64,000 nucleotides of DNA, taken from positions 30,497 through 94,496 of IMG/VR virus record IMGVR_UViG_3300027754_004582, one strand, 5' to 3'. The notes under the pieces are model-generated. The model made no database searches, was not told the origin of the DNA, and was given only the letters and a program-made list of their open reading frames with translations. Made by a program: the position numbers and the translations under genes. Origin of the DNA: a virus. Below, piece after piece: positions 42,537 to 51,779 of this stretch; position 1 is the stretch's first letter, and every line of letters starts with the position of its first letter.

Positions 42537-43748
42537 ATGTCTAAAATCAATGTACTAGTCGTACCCTCCGATAGAACTGGAGTTGGTAAATTTAGGTCAA
42601 TAGACCCTCACATCTTTCTTCAAAACTTATATCCTGAAGATTTTCATATAGATATCGTATACGATGTTGTATATGATGATTTAGAATTCTTTAAAAAGTA
42701 TCAAATTGTTTCTTTCCACAGAAGCATTGGTCCTGATTTTGAAAGAGCTAATCAGTTAATTCTTAAATTAAATGAACTTGGTATCGCCACTGTTGGTGAT
42801 ATTGATGATTATTGGATGCCAGGTAAAGAACATCCAATCCATGATGTTATCAGATTCAATAAAATCAATGAAAAAATTACAACAAACTTAAAAATTGCAA
42901 AATACGTTTCAACAACAACATCATTATTTGCAGATGAGATAATGAAAATGAATAAAAATGTTGTGGTGTTTCCTAACGCAATTAACCCAAAAGAATCTCA
43001 ATTTAAAGAACCAACACCTGAATCAGATAGATTAAGGATTGGATGGTTAGGTGGTTCATCTCACTTACATGATTTACAATTATTAGACCAATCATTCAGC
43101 AAGTTAGGTTCAATTAGTGATAAATTACAATATGTTCTTTGTGGATTTGATACAAGAGGAACTGTTACAGAAATTAATTCTCAAACAGGAGAACATGTTA
43201 AAAGAAATATCACACCTGAAGAAACTGTATGGGCATCATACGAAAAAATATTCACTCAAAAATACACAACTATTTCTGAAGACTATAAAAAGTTTTTAGA
43301 AAAATACGTACAAGACTCTTATCCTAACGAAAATGATGAGGCATATATCAGAGTTTGGACTAGACCCGTACAATCATATGCAAAGAATTATTCAAAATTT
43401 GATGTATCTTTGGCACCAATCAAAAACCACATGTTTAATAGAATGAAATCTCAATTAAAAGTTATTGAGGCAGGTTTCTATAAAAAAGCAATTATAGCGT
43501 CAAATGTTGGTCCATATACTTTAGACTTAAAACATTGTTTAGACCATGGTAATTTTGTTGACGGAAATGCTTTATTAGTTGATGAAAATAGAAATCACTC
43601 TGATTGGGCTAAATTCATTGACAAATTGGTAAAAAATCCAAATATGGTAAAAGATATGGGAGAAAGATTATATGAGACCGTAAAGGACACATATGATTTA
43701 AATGTTGTAACAAAAGCAAGAGCAGAATTTTATAAATCAATCGTATGA
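42537..43748 (+). CDS. GT-B fold glycosyltransferase
   Basis: This 403-residue protein has a GT4-like two-Rossmann layout: NVLVVPSDRTGVGKFRSI near the N-terminus, FPNAINPKES in the middle and LRIGWLGGSSHLHDLQLLD at the start of the C-terminal Rossmann fold, then KVIEAGFYKKAIIAS (the E.ga...iva motif) near 315-330. It transfers a sugar from a nucleotide donor; donor and acceptor are unknown. It is the first gene of the large plus-strand glycosylation cluster and overlaps the exonuclease gene by 4 bp. Confidence 0.8.
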   Translation: MSKINVLVVPSDRTGVGKFRSIDPHIFLQNLYPEDFHIDIVYDVVYDDLEFFKKYQIVSFHRSIGPDFERANQLILKLNELGIATVGDIDDYWMPGKEHPIHDVIRFNKINEKITTNLKIAKYVSTTTSLFADEIMKMNKNVVVFPNAINPKESQFKEPTPESDRLRIGWLGGSSHLHDLQLLDQSFSKLGSISDKLQYVLCGFDTRGTVTEINSQTGEHVKRNITPEETVWASYEKIFTQKYTTISEDYKKFLEKYVQDSYPNENDEAYIRVWTRPVQSYAKNYSKFDVSLAPIKNHMFNRMKSQLKVIEAGFYKKAIIASNVGPYTLDLKHCLDHGNFVDGNALLVDENRNHSDWAKFIDKLVKNPNMVKDMGERLYETVKDTYDLNVVTKARAEFYKSIV

Positions 43749-44449
43749 TAAATAATGTACCACTAACCAAGTTTTTATTCTTAGACATTGAAACCGTAGG
43801 ATGTGAATCCAATTGGGAAAATTTTAAGAAAAATAAAAAAGAACTTTCATTTCAATTTGAACACATTCAAGACAATCTTAGAAAAAGATTTCCTGAGGAA
43901 TCTGACACACCTATTGAGCAATTGTTTGTTAATAGAGCCGCGTTAGTTCCTGAATTTTTAAAGATAGTTTGTGTTAGTGTTGCATTTGTTATGGATGACG
44001 GAACAGTTAAACTACAATCTTTTCATAGTGAAGATGAAGGTAAATTACTTCAAGATGTACAGAAATTATTAAATCGTACAGGGGATTTAGGGTTCTTCTT
44101 ATGTGGACATAATGTTAAAGGATTTGATATCCCAACATTAGCTAAACGTATGATGATGTATGGATTAGAACCTCCAAAACTATTACCAAGTTATGATACA
44201 AAACCTTGGGAGGTTAAGGCAATTGATACCAAAGACATATGGCAATATGGTGGATATGGTCAATTCGCATCTCTTGAATTAATGTGTGTTTGTATGGGTG
44301 TTGAGTCATCTAAAAATACAGAAGTAACAGGAAATAGAGTTCATGAGGCGTATTGGATAGATAAAAATATTGAAGGTATTGTAAAATATTGTGAGAAAGA
44401 TGTTGTGGTTTTGATAGAATTAATTAAAAAATTAAAACAATTAAAATGA
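43745..44449 (+). CDS. DEDD-type 3'-5' exonuclease
   Basis: This 234-residue protein contains FLFLDIETVG (D14 and E16, Exo I), GHNVKGFDIP (about 121-130, Exo II) and YCEKDVVVL (about 215-223, the Exo III YxxxD motif). These match the predicted 3'-5' exonuclease family related to the proofreading domain of family B polymerases. It likely trims DNA or RNA ends in replication or repair. It overlaps both neighbours by 4 bp (ATGA-type junctions), which places it in the same operon as glycosyltransferases and dUTPase. Confidence 0.85.
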   Translation: MINNVPLTKFLFLDIETVGCESNWENFKKNKKELSFQFEHIQDNLRKRFPEESDTPIEQLFVNRAALVPEFLKIVCVSVAFVMDDGTVKLQSFHSEDEGKLLQDVQKLLNRTGDLGFFLCGHNVKGFDIPTLAKRMMMYGLEPPKLLPSYDTKPWEVKAIDTKDIWQYGGYGQFASLELMCVCMGVESSKNTEVTGNRVHEAYWIDKNIEGIVKYCEKDVVVLIELIKKLKQLK

Positions 44450-45075
44450 TGCAAGAAATTGACAAAGAAGAAGAATCAGATTTATGGAAACAGGTCCAAG
44501 AACAATTTGAAAAATTAAAAATACAAACAGGTATTGAATCTGATGAAAATTATAAGAAAGAACTTGATGAAATACTTGGATTAACTGATGAAGATTTTAA
44601 AGAAATTGACGAAAACACAAAGTTGTTATTATCAAGAAAAAATGTTCAAGTTCAGTTATTAGATAACCTTGCAGTTTATCCAAAATACGCTTATCCAACA
44701 GATTCTGGTTTTGATTTACACTCTACTATAGAATATACTTTACCATCTCTTGGTAGAGCAATAATTCCAACAGGAATTAAAGTATCTTTTGATGAAAGTT
44801 TGGAATTACAAATTAGACCTAAGAGTGGTTTAGCAATCAATCAAGGAATTACTGTTTTGAATACTCCTGGTACTGTGGATGTAGGATACACAGGTGAACT
44901 TAAGGTAATTGTTTTTAATACAAACAAAACTGATTTCACAATCACAAAAGGTATGAAAATTGCTCAAGCTGTTTTTGCACCAGTAATAAACGGTAGATAT
45001 ATTAACTTTCAAACAGTTAGTGAAGTAGAAGAAAAAGATAGAGGGGATAACGGTTTTGGCAGTACTGGTATTTAA
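44446..45075 (+). CDS. dut: dUTPase with N-terminal extension
   Basis: This 209-residue protein has all five trimeric dUTPase motifs in order: AYPTDSGFDL (about 82-91), RPKSGLAI, GTVDVGYTGEL, GMKIAQAVFAPV and RGDNGFGSTG (about 199-208). It hydrolyses dUTP to dUMP, keeping uracil out of phage DNA and feeding thymidylate synthesis. The first 70 residues, acidic and helical, are an extension absent from typical enzymes of about 145-150 residues. The exonuclease gene overlaps its start. Confidence 0.93.
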   Translation: MMQEIDKEEESDLWKQVQEQFEKLKIQTGIESDENYKKELDEILGLTDEDFKEIDENTKLLLSRKNVQVQLLDNLAVYPKYAYPTDSGFDLHSTIEYTLPSLGRAIIPTGIKVSFDESLELQIRPKSGLAINQGITVLNTPGTVDVGYTGELKVIVFNTNKTDFTITKGMKIAQAVFAPVINGRYINFQTVSEVEEKDRGDNGFGSTGI

Positions 45076-45089
45076 ATTAAACTTACTAT

Positions 45090-45260
45090 ATGGGAAAGTA
45101 TTACGAAAATTTAGAAACTTTAATAGAACTCATAAAAAAAATAGAAAAAAAGAATCTTTTAGCTGAGTTTATTTTGGACTGTGTTATTATTACAAAGGGA
45201 AATCCTGACAAAAGTGCACATGAAATAATAAAAGAAGCAAAGAAAAAACGACTCAAATAA
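45090..45260 (+). CDS. Small unknown helical protein
   Basis: This 56-residue protein (MGKYYENLETLIELIKKIEK, then FILDCVIITKGNPDKSAHEI) starts 14 nt after the dUTPase stop and ends in a TAATG overlap with the next glycosyltransferase. It is Lys-rich and helical. The tight spacing on both sides and the coupled junction argue that it is a real gene; its function is unknown. Confidence 0.6.
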   Translation: MGKYYENLETLIELIKKIEKKNLLAEFILDCVIITKGNPDKSAHEIIKEAKKKRLK

Positions 45261-46888
45261 TGTTAACAATAGCATATTCAACAAGAGAACACAAACCAGA
45301 ATTTATTGAATACCTGAAAAAAAGTTCAGGTTTTAAGAAAATTGAAGTTATTGAAAAAGTTAATAACGGTGAAAAGTCTTTGGCCAAATTATATAATGAA
45401 ATTTTGTCTGAAGCAAAAACTGACATAATTGTTTTTTGTCATGACGACATTTATTTTGATACAACAGGATGGTATCATAAATTAATGAAACATTTTGATA
45501 AATCTGATTACGGTATTATTGGAATGGCTGGTACAACAGATATGCCAGCAAGTGGTAAATGGTGGGAAGATAGAAAAAAAATGATTGGGATTGTTAACCA
45601 CGAAAATGGTGGAAAAAAATGGGAATCAAAATATTCTGAATCATTAAATAATAATATAGGTCAAACAATAATTGTTGACGGTTTATTCATTGCTGTTGAT
45701 AAAAGAAAAATTAAAAAAACTTTTGATGAAGAATTTGAAGGGTTTCATTTTTATGATATTCCTTTTTGTTTTGAAAATCATTTAGAAGGCGTTAAAATAG
45801 GCGTAATAACAAATATTAGAATTACTCATAAATCTATCGGTCAAACTAATGAACAATGGGAAAAAAATAGACAGTTATTTGAAAAAAAATATAAAGACAA
45901 CCTTCCATTAAAACTTCCATTTGACCCACAAAAAAGACTTAAAATTTTAATTTCTTGTTTATTTTTTAGAACATTTACAGGTTCTGAATTATACGTTTAT
46001 GAATTAGCAAAAAATTTATTAAGTCAAAATTGTGATGTTACTGTGATGTCTCAAATAGGAGGACCATTAACAGATATGGCAAAAAAGATTGGGATTAAGT
46101 GTATTACGTTTGAACAAGCACCAGGATTCAAACTTGGTGATGGTGTGTGGACTTTTGATGCTGGTAATGGACCACAAGTTTCAACGCCAAATATGATGTA
46201 TAGGGTTTCAGATGTTAATTTTGATTTAATCCATATGCAACATAAACCTGTTGCGGAAAGAATGATTCAATTTTATCCTGAAATTGACAAAATATATTCA
46301 ATTCATTCTGAGGTTATAGAATTAGAAGACCCAATTAAACACGAATCAATTAAAAAATATATTGCAATTAGACCCGAGATTAAGGAATACATAATTAATA
46401 ATTTTGAAATTCCTGAAAAAGATATTGAAGTTATTTATAATCCTGTGGATAATGAAAAATTCAAATCAAGACCTTCAAAGGTTCAAAATGCTGTTTTATT
46501 TGTCGGTACCATAGATTATTTGAGAAGAGAAACAATTATGGATTTAATTGATTACACAAAAGATAATAATAAAGAACTTTGGTTAATGGGTGAGGATAAA
46601 CAAAATTATCTCATATCAATTTTAACACAGCCACACGTTAAACATTTTAAACCAGGTTGGAACGTTGAAAAACTAATTAATGAATGTGATGAAACTGCAG
46701 GAATACAATTAGGAAGAACAACAATTGAAAGTTGGTTATGTGGAAAACCGAGCTGGATTTATAAGGTAAATTCATATGGAAATATTGAGTCCAAAGAAAA
46801 ATTTGACCCACCTACTGATTTAGAAAAATACTATGCAAACAATGTTGTCAAACAAATCAAAGAACAATATTTAAAGATTCTCTCATGA
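45260..46888 (+). CDS. Bifunctional glycosyltransferase: GT2-like plus GT4-like fusion
   Basis: This 542-residue protein joins two transferases. Residues of about 1-225 are GT-A/GT2-like (LTIAYSTREHKPEF, then DIIVFCHDDIYFDTTGW with the acidic HDD site, and an IGQTNEQW linker). From about 228 a GT-B/GT4-like domain starts (RLKILISCLFFRTFTGSELY) with LSQNCDVTVMSQIG, then VIYNPVDNEKF, FVGTIDY and ECDETAGIQLGRTTIESWL. Fusion of two sugar transfers suggests sequential addition of two sugars. It overlaps the downstream GT2 gene by 4 bp. Confidence 0.8.
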   Translation: MLTIAYSTREHKPEFIEYLKKSSGFKKIEVIEKVNNGEKSLAKLYNEILSEAKTDIIVFCHDDIYFDTTGWYHKLMKHFDKSDYGIIGMAGTTDMPASGKWWEDRKKMIGIVNHENGGKKWESKYSESLNNNIGQTIIVDGLFIAVDKRKIKKTFDEEFEGFHFYDIPFCFENHLEGVKIGVITNIRITHKSIGQTNEQWEKNRQLFEKKYKDNLPLKLPFDPQKRLKILISCLFFRTFTGSELYVYELAKNLLSQNCDVTVMSQIGGPLTDMAKKIGIKCITFEQAPGFKLGDGVWTFDAGNGPQVSTPNMMYRVSDVNFDLIHMQHKPVAERMIQFYPEIDKIYSIHSEVIELEDPIKHESIKKYIAIRPEIKEYIINNFEIPEKDIEVIYNPVDNEKFKSRPSKVQNAVLFVGTIDYLRRETIMDLIDYTKDNNKELWLMGEDKQNYLISILTQPHVKHFKPGWNVEKLINECDETAGIQLGRTTIESWLCGKPSWIYKVNSYGNIESKEKFDPPTDLEKYYANNVVKQIKEQYLKILS

Positions 46889-47595
46889 TTATTTTAACAA
46901 CAACATATAATTGTGCTCCGTATGTTGAAAGGAGTCTACTGAGTATTATGTCTCAGAGATTCAAAGATTTTACTTGTTACATACTTGATGATGTGTCTAC
47001 TGACAACACAAAAGAAATTGTAAAAAAAACAATAGAGGGTGATTCAAGATTTATACTTGTTGAAAATCACACTAAGTTTTACCAACCAGGAAATTACGAC
47101 CAAGTAATAAATTGGAGAGCAATTTCTGGTGATGAAATTTGTGTTGAGGTTGATGGTGATGATTGGTTACCAAACTCAAATGTTTTTGACTTAATCAATG
47201 AAACATATAAAGACCCTGAAGTTTGGATGACAAGTGGTTCATTCAAATATCACGATGGAAGACCAGGGTTTGCTAATCCCCCTACTCACTTTACTAACGT
47301 TAGAAAACAAGCCTTCACTCTTTCTCATCTTAGAACTTGGAAATCTTGGTTATGGAAAAAAATCAAAGAAGAAGATTTAAGAGATGAAAATGGTAATTAC
47401 TGGAGCGTTGCTGGTGACTTATCATTCATGTTTCCAATGTTTGAAATGTCAGGACAAGAACACTATAGATTTTTACCAAACATAAATTACATTTACAACG
47501 AATCTAACCCAATTAATGACCATAAAGTTAACATGTCTAATGTTACTCAAACGGTAAATAAAATAAGAAATAAAACACCATATACAAAATTATGA
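46885..47595 (+). CDS. GT2 family glycosyltransferase
   Basis: This 236-residue protein starts MIILTTTYNCAPYVERSLLS (the GT2 'YN....L...L.S...Q' opening), has ILDDVSTDNTKEIV (DDxSxDxT) at about 35-48 and EVDGDDWLPN (the DxD metal site) at about 88-97. It is a soluble GT-A enzyme that adds one sugar from a nucleotide donor. It lies in the middle of the cluster between a GT fusion and an FkbM methyltransferase, overlapping both by 4 bp. Confidence 0.85.
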   Translation: MIILTTTYNCAPYVERSLLSIMSQRFKDFTCYILDDVSTDNTKEIVKKTIEGDSRFILVENHTKFYQPGNYDQVINWRAISGDEICVEVDGDDWLPNSNVFDLINETYKDPEVWMTSGSFKYHDGRPGFANPPTHFTNVRKQAFTLSHLRTWKSWLWKKIKEEDLRDENGNYWSVAGDLSFMFPMFEMSGQEHYRFLPNINYIYNESNPINDHKVNMSNVTQTVNKIRNKTPYTKL

Positions 47596-48239
47596 GTTTT
47601 CATTCAATCGTTGAATCAATAATATTTTATAGAAATTCAAAAAACAAAATAAATAATATCTTGCACATTGGTGCATGTTTAGGAGAAGAATTATCTTTTT
47701 ATAAAGAATTAAATCCAGAAAAAATTTATTGGTTTGAACCAAACCCAAAATTATTAGAACAGTTAAAATATAATGTAACTAATCAATCATTTGAAAGTTT
47801 AGTATTTCCATACGCGGTTAGTAATAAAAAAGGTACTGCGGAATTTAACATTATTGAAAATACTAAAAAAACAAATCCTGGATGTTCATCATTACAAAAT
47901 TTAAAAGTTCATGCAGAATTATATCAAGACATTACCAAGGTTGATACCTGTATTGTTAATACAATTAACATTGATGAATTTTTACAAGAAAATAATTTAG
48001 AAACAAATTTTGATTTAGTAAGTTTAGATACTCAAGGTCACGACTATGAAATTTTAAGTTCAAGCGAACTTATTTTTAATAGTAAAATAATTGTGATTGA
48101 AACGGCTAAAGTAGAACTCTATGAAGGCCAAAAAATAGATGTTGAAATTGAAGAATTTTTAAATTCTAAAGGGTATAGTAAATACTACTACCATGAATTC
48201 CATTCTACATGGGGAGATACATTATATGTTAAAAATTAA
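47592..48239 (+). CDS. FkbM family methyltransferase
   Basis: This 215-residue protein has an S-adenosylmethionine-binding Rossmann start (NILHIGACLGEELSFY, motif I) and IYWFEPNPKLLEQL, then SLDTQGHDYEILSSSE (FkbM 'lDvqGhE.evL'), with IIVIETAK at the C-terminal strand. FkbM enzymes O-methylate sugars or polyketides; here sugar hydroxyls are likely, from the setting. A second FkbM gene follows two genes later, but the two are clearly divergent. Confidence 0.85.
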   Translation: MSFHSIVESIIFYRNSKNKINNILHIGACLGEELSFYKELNPEKIYWFEPNPKLLEQLKYNVTNQSFESLVFPYAVSNKKGTAEFNIIENTKKTNPGCSSLQNLKVHAELYQDITKVDTCIVNTINIDEFLQENNLETNFDLVSLDTQGHDYEILSSSELIFNSKIIVIETAKVELYEGQKIDVEIEEFLNSKGYSKYYYHEFHSTWGDTLYVKN

Positions 48240-48244
48240 TACTA

Positions 48245-49018
48245 ATGGAAAACGTATCTTGTATATTAACAATACATAATAAAGATTTTTTAATTGAGCG
48301 GGTATGTAAGTCTTTGTTAAATAATTTATCTAACAAAACTAATCAACTTATTATTGTTTTTGATGGATGTACTGATAATTCTATCCCAATAGTTAAAAAC
48401 ACATTAAAAAATATAACAAAATTAAAAATTGATTATGTTTACACTGATAACGTTTTTGAGACTAAAGCAAACAATGCGGGGTTAAAAATCGTTGATAACG
48501 ATTACGCATTATTAATTCAAGATGATATGGTTGTTAATGAAAAAGATTTTGACATTAGAATGTTAAAACCATATCAAACATTTAATGATGTTTTTGCGGT
48601 AACCTCATTTATTGCACACAACAATATATATAATGAACAAATTAAAGAAATTAATTATATTGATATGGCAAATAAAAAAGATTCGTCTAGGGATATTTTT
48701 TATGCCCGAGAATATGGAAATAGAGGACCTTTAATGTACAACTATCAAGATGTGGTAAAACTTAATTATTTGGACGAATGGTTCTCTCCACAAAATTATG
48801 ATGATATGGATATCTCAATTAGGGCATTTAAAGAATTAAAAAAAGTATCAGGATTATATTGGATAGATTATACATCAGACCCAAGATGGGGTTCTACTCG
48901 TCAAAAAAATCATGATTTACATCATAATTTAGTTAAGGTAAATTCTCAAAAAATTTTAGAAAGGCATAAAGATTTACTTTATGGTGATAAATTTATTGAA
49001 AATAGAGAATTAAAATGA
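48245..49018 (+). CDS. GT2 family glycosyltransferase
   Basis: This 257-residue protein begins VSCILTIHNKDFLIERVCK, with IVFDGCTDNSIPIV (about 35-48) and YALLIQDDMVVNEKDF (the QDDM acidic site), the GT2 layout. It is Asn/Lys/Asp-rich and lacks membrane segments. It sits between the two FkbM methyltransferases, starting 5 nt after one and overlapping the next by 4 bp. The donor is unknown. Confidence 0.8.
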   Translation: MENVSCILTIHNKDFLIERVCKSLLNNLSNKTNQLIIVFDGCTDNSIPIVKNTLKNITKLKIDYVYTDNVFETKANNAGLKIVDNDYALLIQDDMVVNEKDFDIRMLKPYQTFNDVFAVTSFIAHNNIYNEQIKEINYIDMANKKDSSRDIFYAREYGNRGPLMYNYQDVVKLNYLDEWFSPQNYDDMDISIRAFKELKKVSGLYWIDYTSDPRWGSTRQKNHDLHHNLVKVNSQKILERHKDLLYGDKFIENRELK

Positions 49019-49611
49019 AAATAAAACCGTCAAACGATACCGAATGGAGACAACAAAATGGTGATTATACATACAGAATTAATTATCCATTAACGAACAA
49101 TTCAATTGTTGTTGATTTGGGGGCAAGACATGGACATTGGTCAGAATTAATTAGAAAGAAATATTCACCAAAAATATATTGTTTTGAAGTTGTTAGTGAA
49201 TTTTGTAATCAATTAAAAAATTTAAATTATAAAACATTTTGTATTGCGGTTTCTGATAAAAAAGAAAAAGTTAAATTAGGAATTGTCCAATCAGAAGCAT
49301 CATTATTTTTTAAAGAATCTACATTTGAAAGTGAATCAATTCCCGCAAATGAAATATTTGAAATTATTAATGAAGAACACATTGATTTAATGAAAATAAA
49401 TGTTGAAGGTGCTGAGTATTCAATTTTAAAAAATTTAATTGAGACTAATTCAATAATTAAAATAAAAAATATACAAGTACAATTTCATTTATTTAATGAC
49501 GAAGAAAATTCTGATTATGATTTAATATCTAAAGAATTATCTAAAACACATAAACTAACTTGGAGATTTCCATTTGTGTGGGAAAATTGGGAATTAAAAT
49601 ATGAAATTTAA
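49015..49611 (+). CDS. FkbM family methyltransferase
   Basis: This 198-residue protein has VVDLGARHGHWSELI (motif I), IYCFEVVSEFCNQL and DLMKINVEGAEYSILKNLI, the FkbM hallmark 'iDvEGaE..vl'. It uses S-adenosylmethionine and probably methylates a sugar hydroxyl. A separate N-terminal 30-residue segment (SNDTEWRQQNGDYTYRINYP) precedes the fold. The next gene starts within its last codons (11 bp overlap), indicating co-translation. Confidence 0.8.
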   Translation: MKIKPSNDTEWRQQNGDYTYRINYPLTNNSIVVDLGARHGHWSELIRKKYSPKIYCFEVVSEFCNQLKNLNYKTFCIAVSDKKEKVKLGIVQSEASLFFKESTFESESIPANEIFEIINEEHIDLMKINVEGAEYSILKNLIETNSIIKIKNIQVQFHLFNDEENSDYDLISKELSKTHKLTWRFPFVWENWELKYEI

Positions 49612-50296
49612 TATATCTTTTTTTACAGACGAAAATTTTAGATTCAGAGAAAATCTATTATTAGAACGATATCAAAATATGAAATTTGATAACGTATTTG
49701 TGCACACATCAGAAGAAATAAGAAATACTGATTTTTACAAAGAATTTAAACATATTTTAGACCAACCAAAGGGCGCAGGATATTGTTTATGGAAACCATA
49801 CATTATATTAGAAGATTTAAATAAAATGGATGATGGCGATGTTTTAGTATATTTGGATGCCGCGGATGATTTAGTGGGTGATGGTTTACATCATATTAAA
49901 ATTGCCATGGATAAAAGAGATTATTACATCAGTAATTGGCGTGGAGCAAGAAATAAGCAAAGAGAAAAAACAAAAAAAGATTGTTTTGTTCTTATGGATT
50001 GTGACAATGAGTTTTTTCATAACTTCCCTCAAGTAGAAGCTGGATTTGTAATTTTTAAAAAAAATCAAGATAATGTGAATTTTATCAATCAATGGTTAAA
50101 TTATTGTAAAAACGAAAATATATTGACTGATAAACCAAATGAACATGGGAATAATCTACCTGAATTCAAAAATCATTTATACGACCAAAGTGTTTTAACC
50201 AATTTAGTTTTAAAAAATAATATAAAACTTTCATATGTTTTAAAAGATAGTGTTGCATATAATGTAGTCCCACCTTCAAACACCCATAACTTGTAA
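49601..50296 (+). CDS. GT-A-like glycosyltransferase
   Basis: This 231-residue protein includes GYCLWKPYIILEDL and DVLVYLDAADDLVGDG (a 'DaaDd' metal-binding type motif), and FPQVEAGFVIFKK, the pattern of small GT-A capsular or lipopolysaccharide glycosyltransferases ('KP..i...L' followed by 'yDaD'). No membrane anchor is seen. Donor and acceptor are unknown. It overlaps the FkbM stop by 11 bp and ends a tight run before a new TATTTAT element. Confidence 0.7.
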   Translation: MKFNISFFTDENFRFRENLLLERYQNMKFDNVFVHTSEEIRNTDFYKEFKHILDQPKGAGYCLWKPYIILEDLNKMDDGDVLVYLDAADDLVGDGLHHIKIAMDKRDYYISNWRGARNKQREKTKKDCFVLMDCDNEFFHNFPQVEAGFVIFKKNQDNVNFINQWLNYCKNENILTDKPNEHGNNLPEFKNHLYDQSVLTNLVLKNNIKLSYVLKDSVAYNVVPPSNTHNL

Positions 50297-50314
50297 TTTA
50301 CATTTAAACACTAT

Positions 50315-50321
50315 TATTTAT
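50315..50321 (+). promoter_or_regulatory. TATTTAT late-promoter-like element before the fucosyltransferase gene
   Basis: The plus strand reads CACTATTATTTATTCTTAG, 9 nt before the ATG at 50331. It would give a separate late start within the sugar cluster. Confidence 0.45.
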
Positions 50322-50330
50322 TCTTAGTAA

Positions 50331-51158
50331 ATGGGAAATTCAATAACCGCAAATTTAATGGGTGGTCTTGGTAATCAATTATTTGAAGCCGCTCACGCAT
50401 TAGCACAAGGTTGGAAGCACAATAGAGAAACTGTATTCCTTCCACATTCATGGACACCAGGTCAAGGTAGAGGTGCCGAAAATTACATTAACAATGTATT
50501 CAGAAATCTAAAGTTTGTTGAAAGAGTTGAAGACACAACTACAGTAAACGAAGGACATTTTGAATATTCAGAAGTTAATCCAGTAGAAGGAGATACCGCA
50601 TTTCACGGATACTTTCAATCAACAAAAAATTGGTTTGGATTTGACGAAAAAATTAGAGAAATCTTCCAGCCACCCGCAGAACTTGTAGAAGAGTTCATGG
50701 GAAAATACCCTCAACTATCTCAACCAAACACATTATCACTTCACGTTAGAAGAAGTGAGTATCTTCAGTTCCCTGAAATACACCCTACAATCAGCATAGA
50801 ATACATTCAAGAGGCTTTAAAAGTTATTGGTGAATATTCTACCGTTTTTGTATTCAGTGACGACCACGACTTTGTAAGAGAGAATTTAAACTTCCCTTCA
50901 GTTATTTTTGTTAACGAACCTGAAGATTACAGAGAATTATGGTTAATGGGGTTATGTCAAAATCATATCATATCAAACTCCACATTTTCATGGTGGGGAG
51001 TTTTCTTAAATAAAAAACTAAACAAAAAAATCGTTGCACCATCTCGTTGGTTTGGTCCACGAGGTCCTGAGGCAAAAGATATCTACGAATCATATTGGAA
51101 CATAATTCCTTGTGATTGGATTGAGGGCGGTAAATTAATGCCGATTAAAAATGATTAA
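50331..51158 (+). CDS. Alpha-1,2-fucosyltransferase-like (GT11)
   Basis: This 275-residue protein starts MGNSITANLMGGLGNQLF (GT11 motif GGLGNQLF at 11-18), has LSLHVRRSEY (HxRR at about 138) and NSTFSWWGVFL (GT11 'NStFSWW' at about 216-223). GT11 enzymes move L-fucose, or a related GDP-linked sugar such as L-galactose, from GDP-sugar to a 2-hydroxyl. This fits the neighbouring GDP-mannose 3,5-epimerase homologue. It overlaps the next methyltransferase by 8 bp. It is a soluble enzyme of typical family length. Confidence 0.88.
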   Translation: MGNSITANLMGGLGNQLFEAAHALAQGWKHNRETVFLPHSWTPGQGRGAENYINNVFRNLKFVERVEDTTTVNEGHFEYSEVNPVEGDTAFHGYFQSTKNWFGFDEKIREIFQPPAELVEEFMGKYPQLSQPNTLSLHVRRSEYLQFPEIHPTISIEYIQEALKVIGEYSTVFVFSDDHDFVRENLNFPSVIFVNEPEDYRELWLMGLCQNHIISNSTFSWWGVFLNKKLNKKIVAPSRWFGPRGPEAKDIYESYWNIIPCDWIEGGKLMPIKND

Positions 51159-51777
51159 TACAAATCCTAATAACAAAACATGTGACATAGCACACATCAA
51201 AAGTATTATAACAATTAACAATTATGATTTAATTGGTGATGTTATTGAATTTGGAACCTTTACAGGTGGAAGTACAAAAACTTTATCCTTAACATTTCCT
51301 AATAAAACAATATTCACAATTGACCATTTTCAGGGGTTAGAACAAACCAATAAGAACGTACCAAGTGATAGTGATTGGATTGAAAGAGCATTTGCATTAG
51401 ACAATCCATTATATGTTGATAACCACAACATACCCAAATCTATTGATGAAGTTAGAGAAAGATTCATGGGTCATGATAACATCAAAATGATTATATCCGA
51501 TGTTCACGACTTAACAGAACCATCTGATTATGGTATTGGTAAAATTTCTGTTTGTAATTTAGATGTTGATATCTATGAACCAGCAGTATCTGCATTAGAG
51601 TTTTTAACCAAGTGCGAATGGTCTGAAGTATTCATCAGATTTGATGATTGGCACGGTGGTGAACCAGAATATGACCAACATGAAAGATTGGCATTTGTAG
51701 AATGGATTGAAAAGTATAACTATAAATTTAACATTACTCATGGTGGATACATCGGTGGTGTTTATGTAAAACGATAA
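51151..51777 (+). CDS. TylF/macrocin-type O-methyltransferase-like
   Basis: This 208-residue protein has GDVIEFGTFTGGSTKTLSL (motif I 'vvEfGv..G.s'), TIFTIDHFQGL (the acidic end of strand 2) and later VCNLDVDIYEPAVSALEFL and FIRFDDWHGG. This is the layout of metal-dependent TylF-like sugar O-methyltransferases. The acidic D-D-W pattern may bind metal. It sits between two fucosyltransferase-type genes and starts within the end of one. Confidence 0.75.
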   Translation: MINTNPNNKTCDIAHIKSIITINNYDLIGDVIEFGTFTGGSTKTLSLTFPNKTIFTIDHFQGLEQTNKNVPSDSDWIERAFALDNPLYVDNHNIPKSIDEVRERFMGHDNIKMIISDVHDLTEPSDYGIGKISVCNLDVDIYEPAVSALEFLTKCEWSEVFIRFDDWHGGEPEYDQHERLAFVEWIEKYNYKFNITHGGYIGGVYVKR

Positions 51778-51779
51778 AA

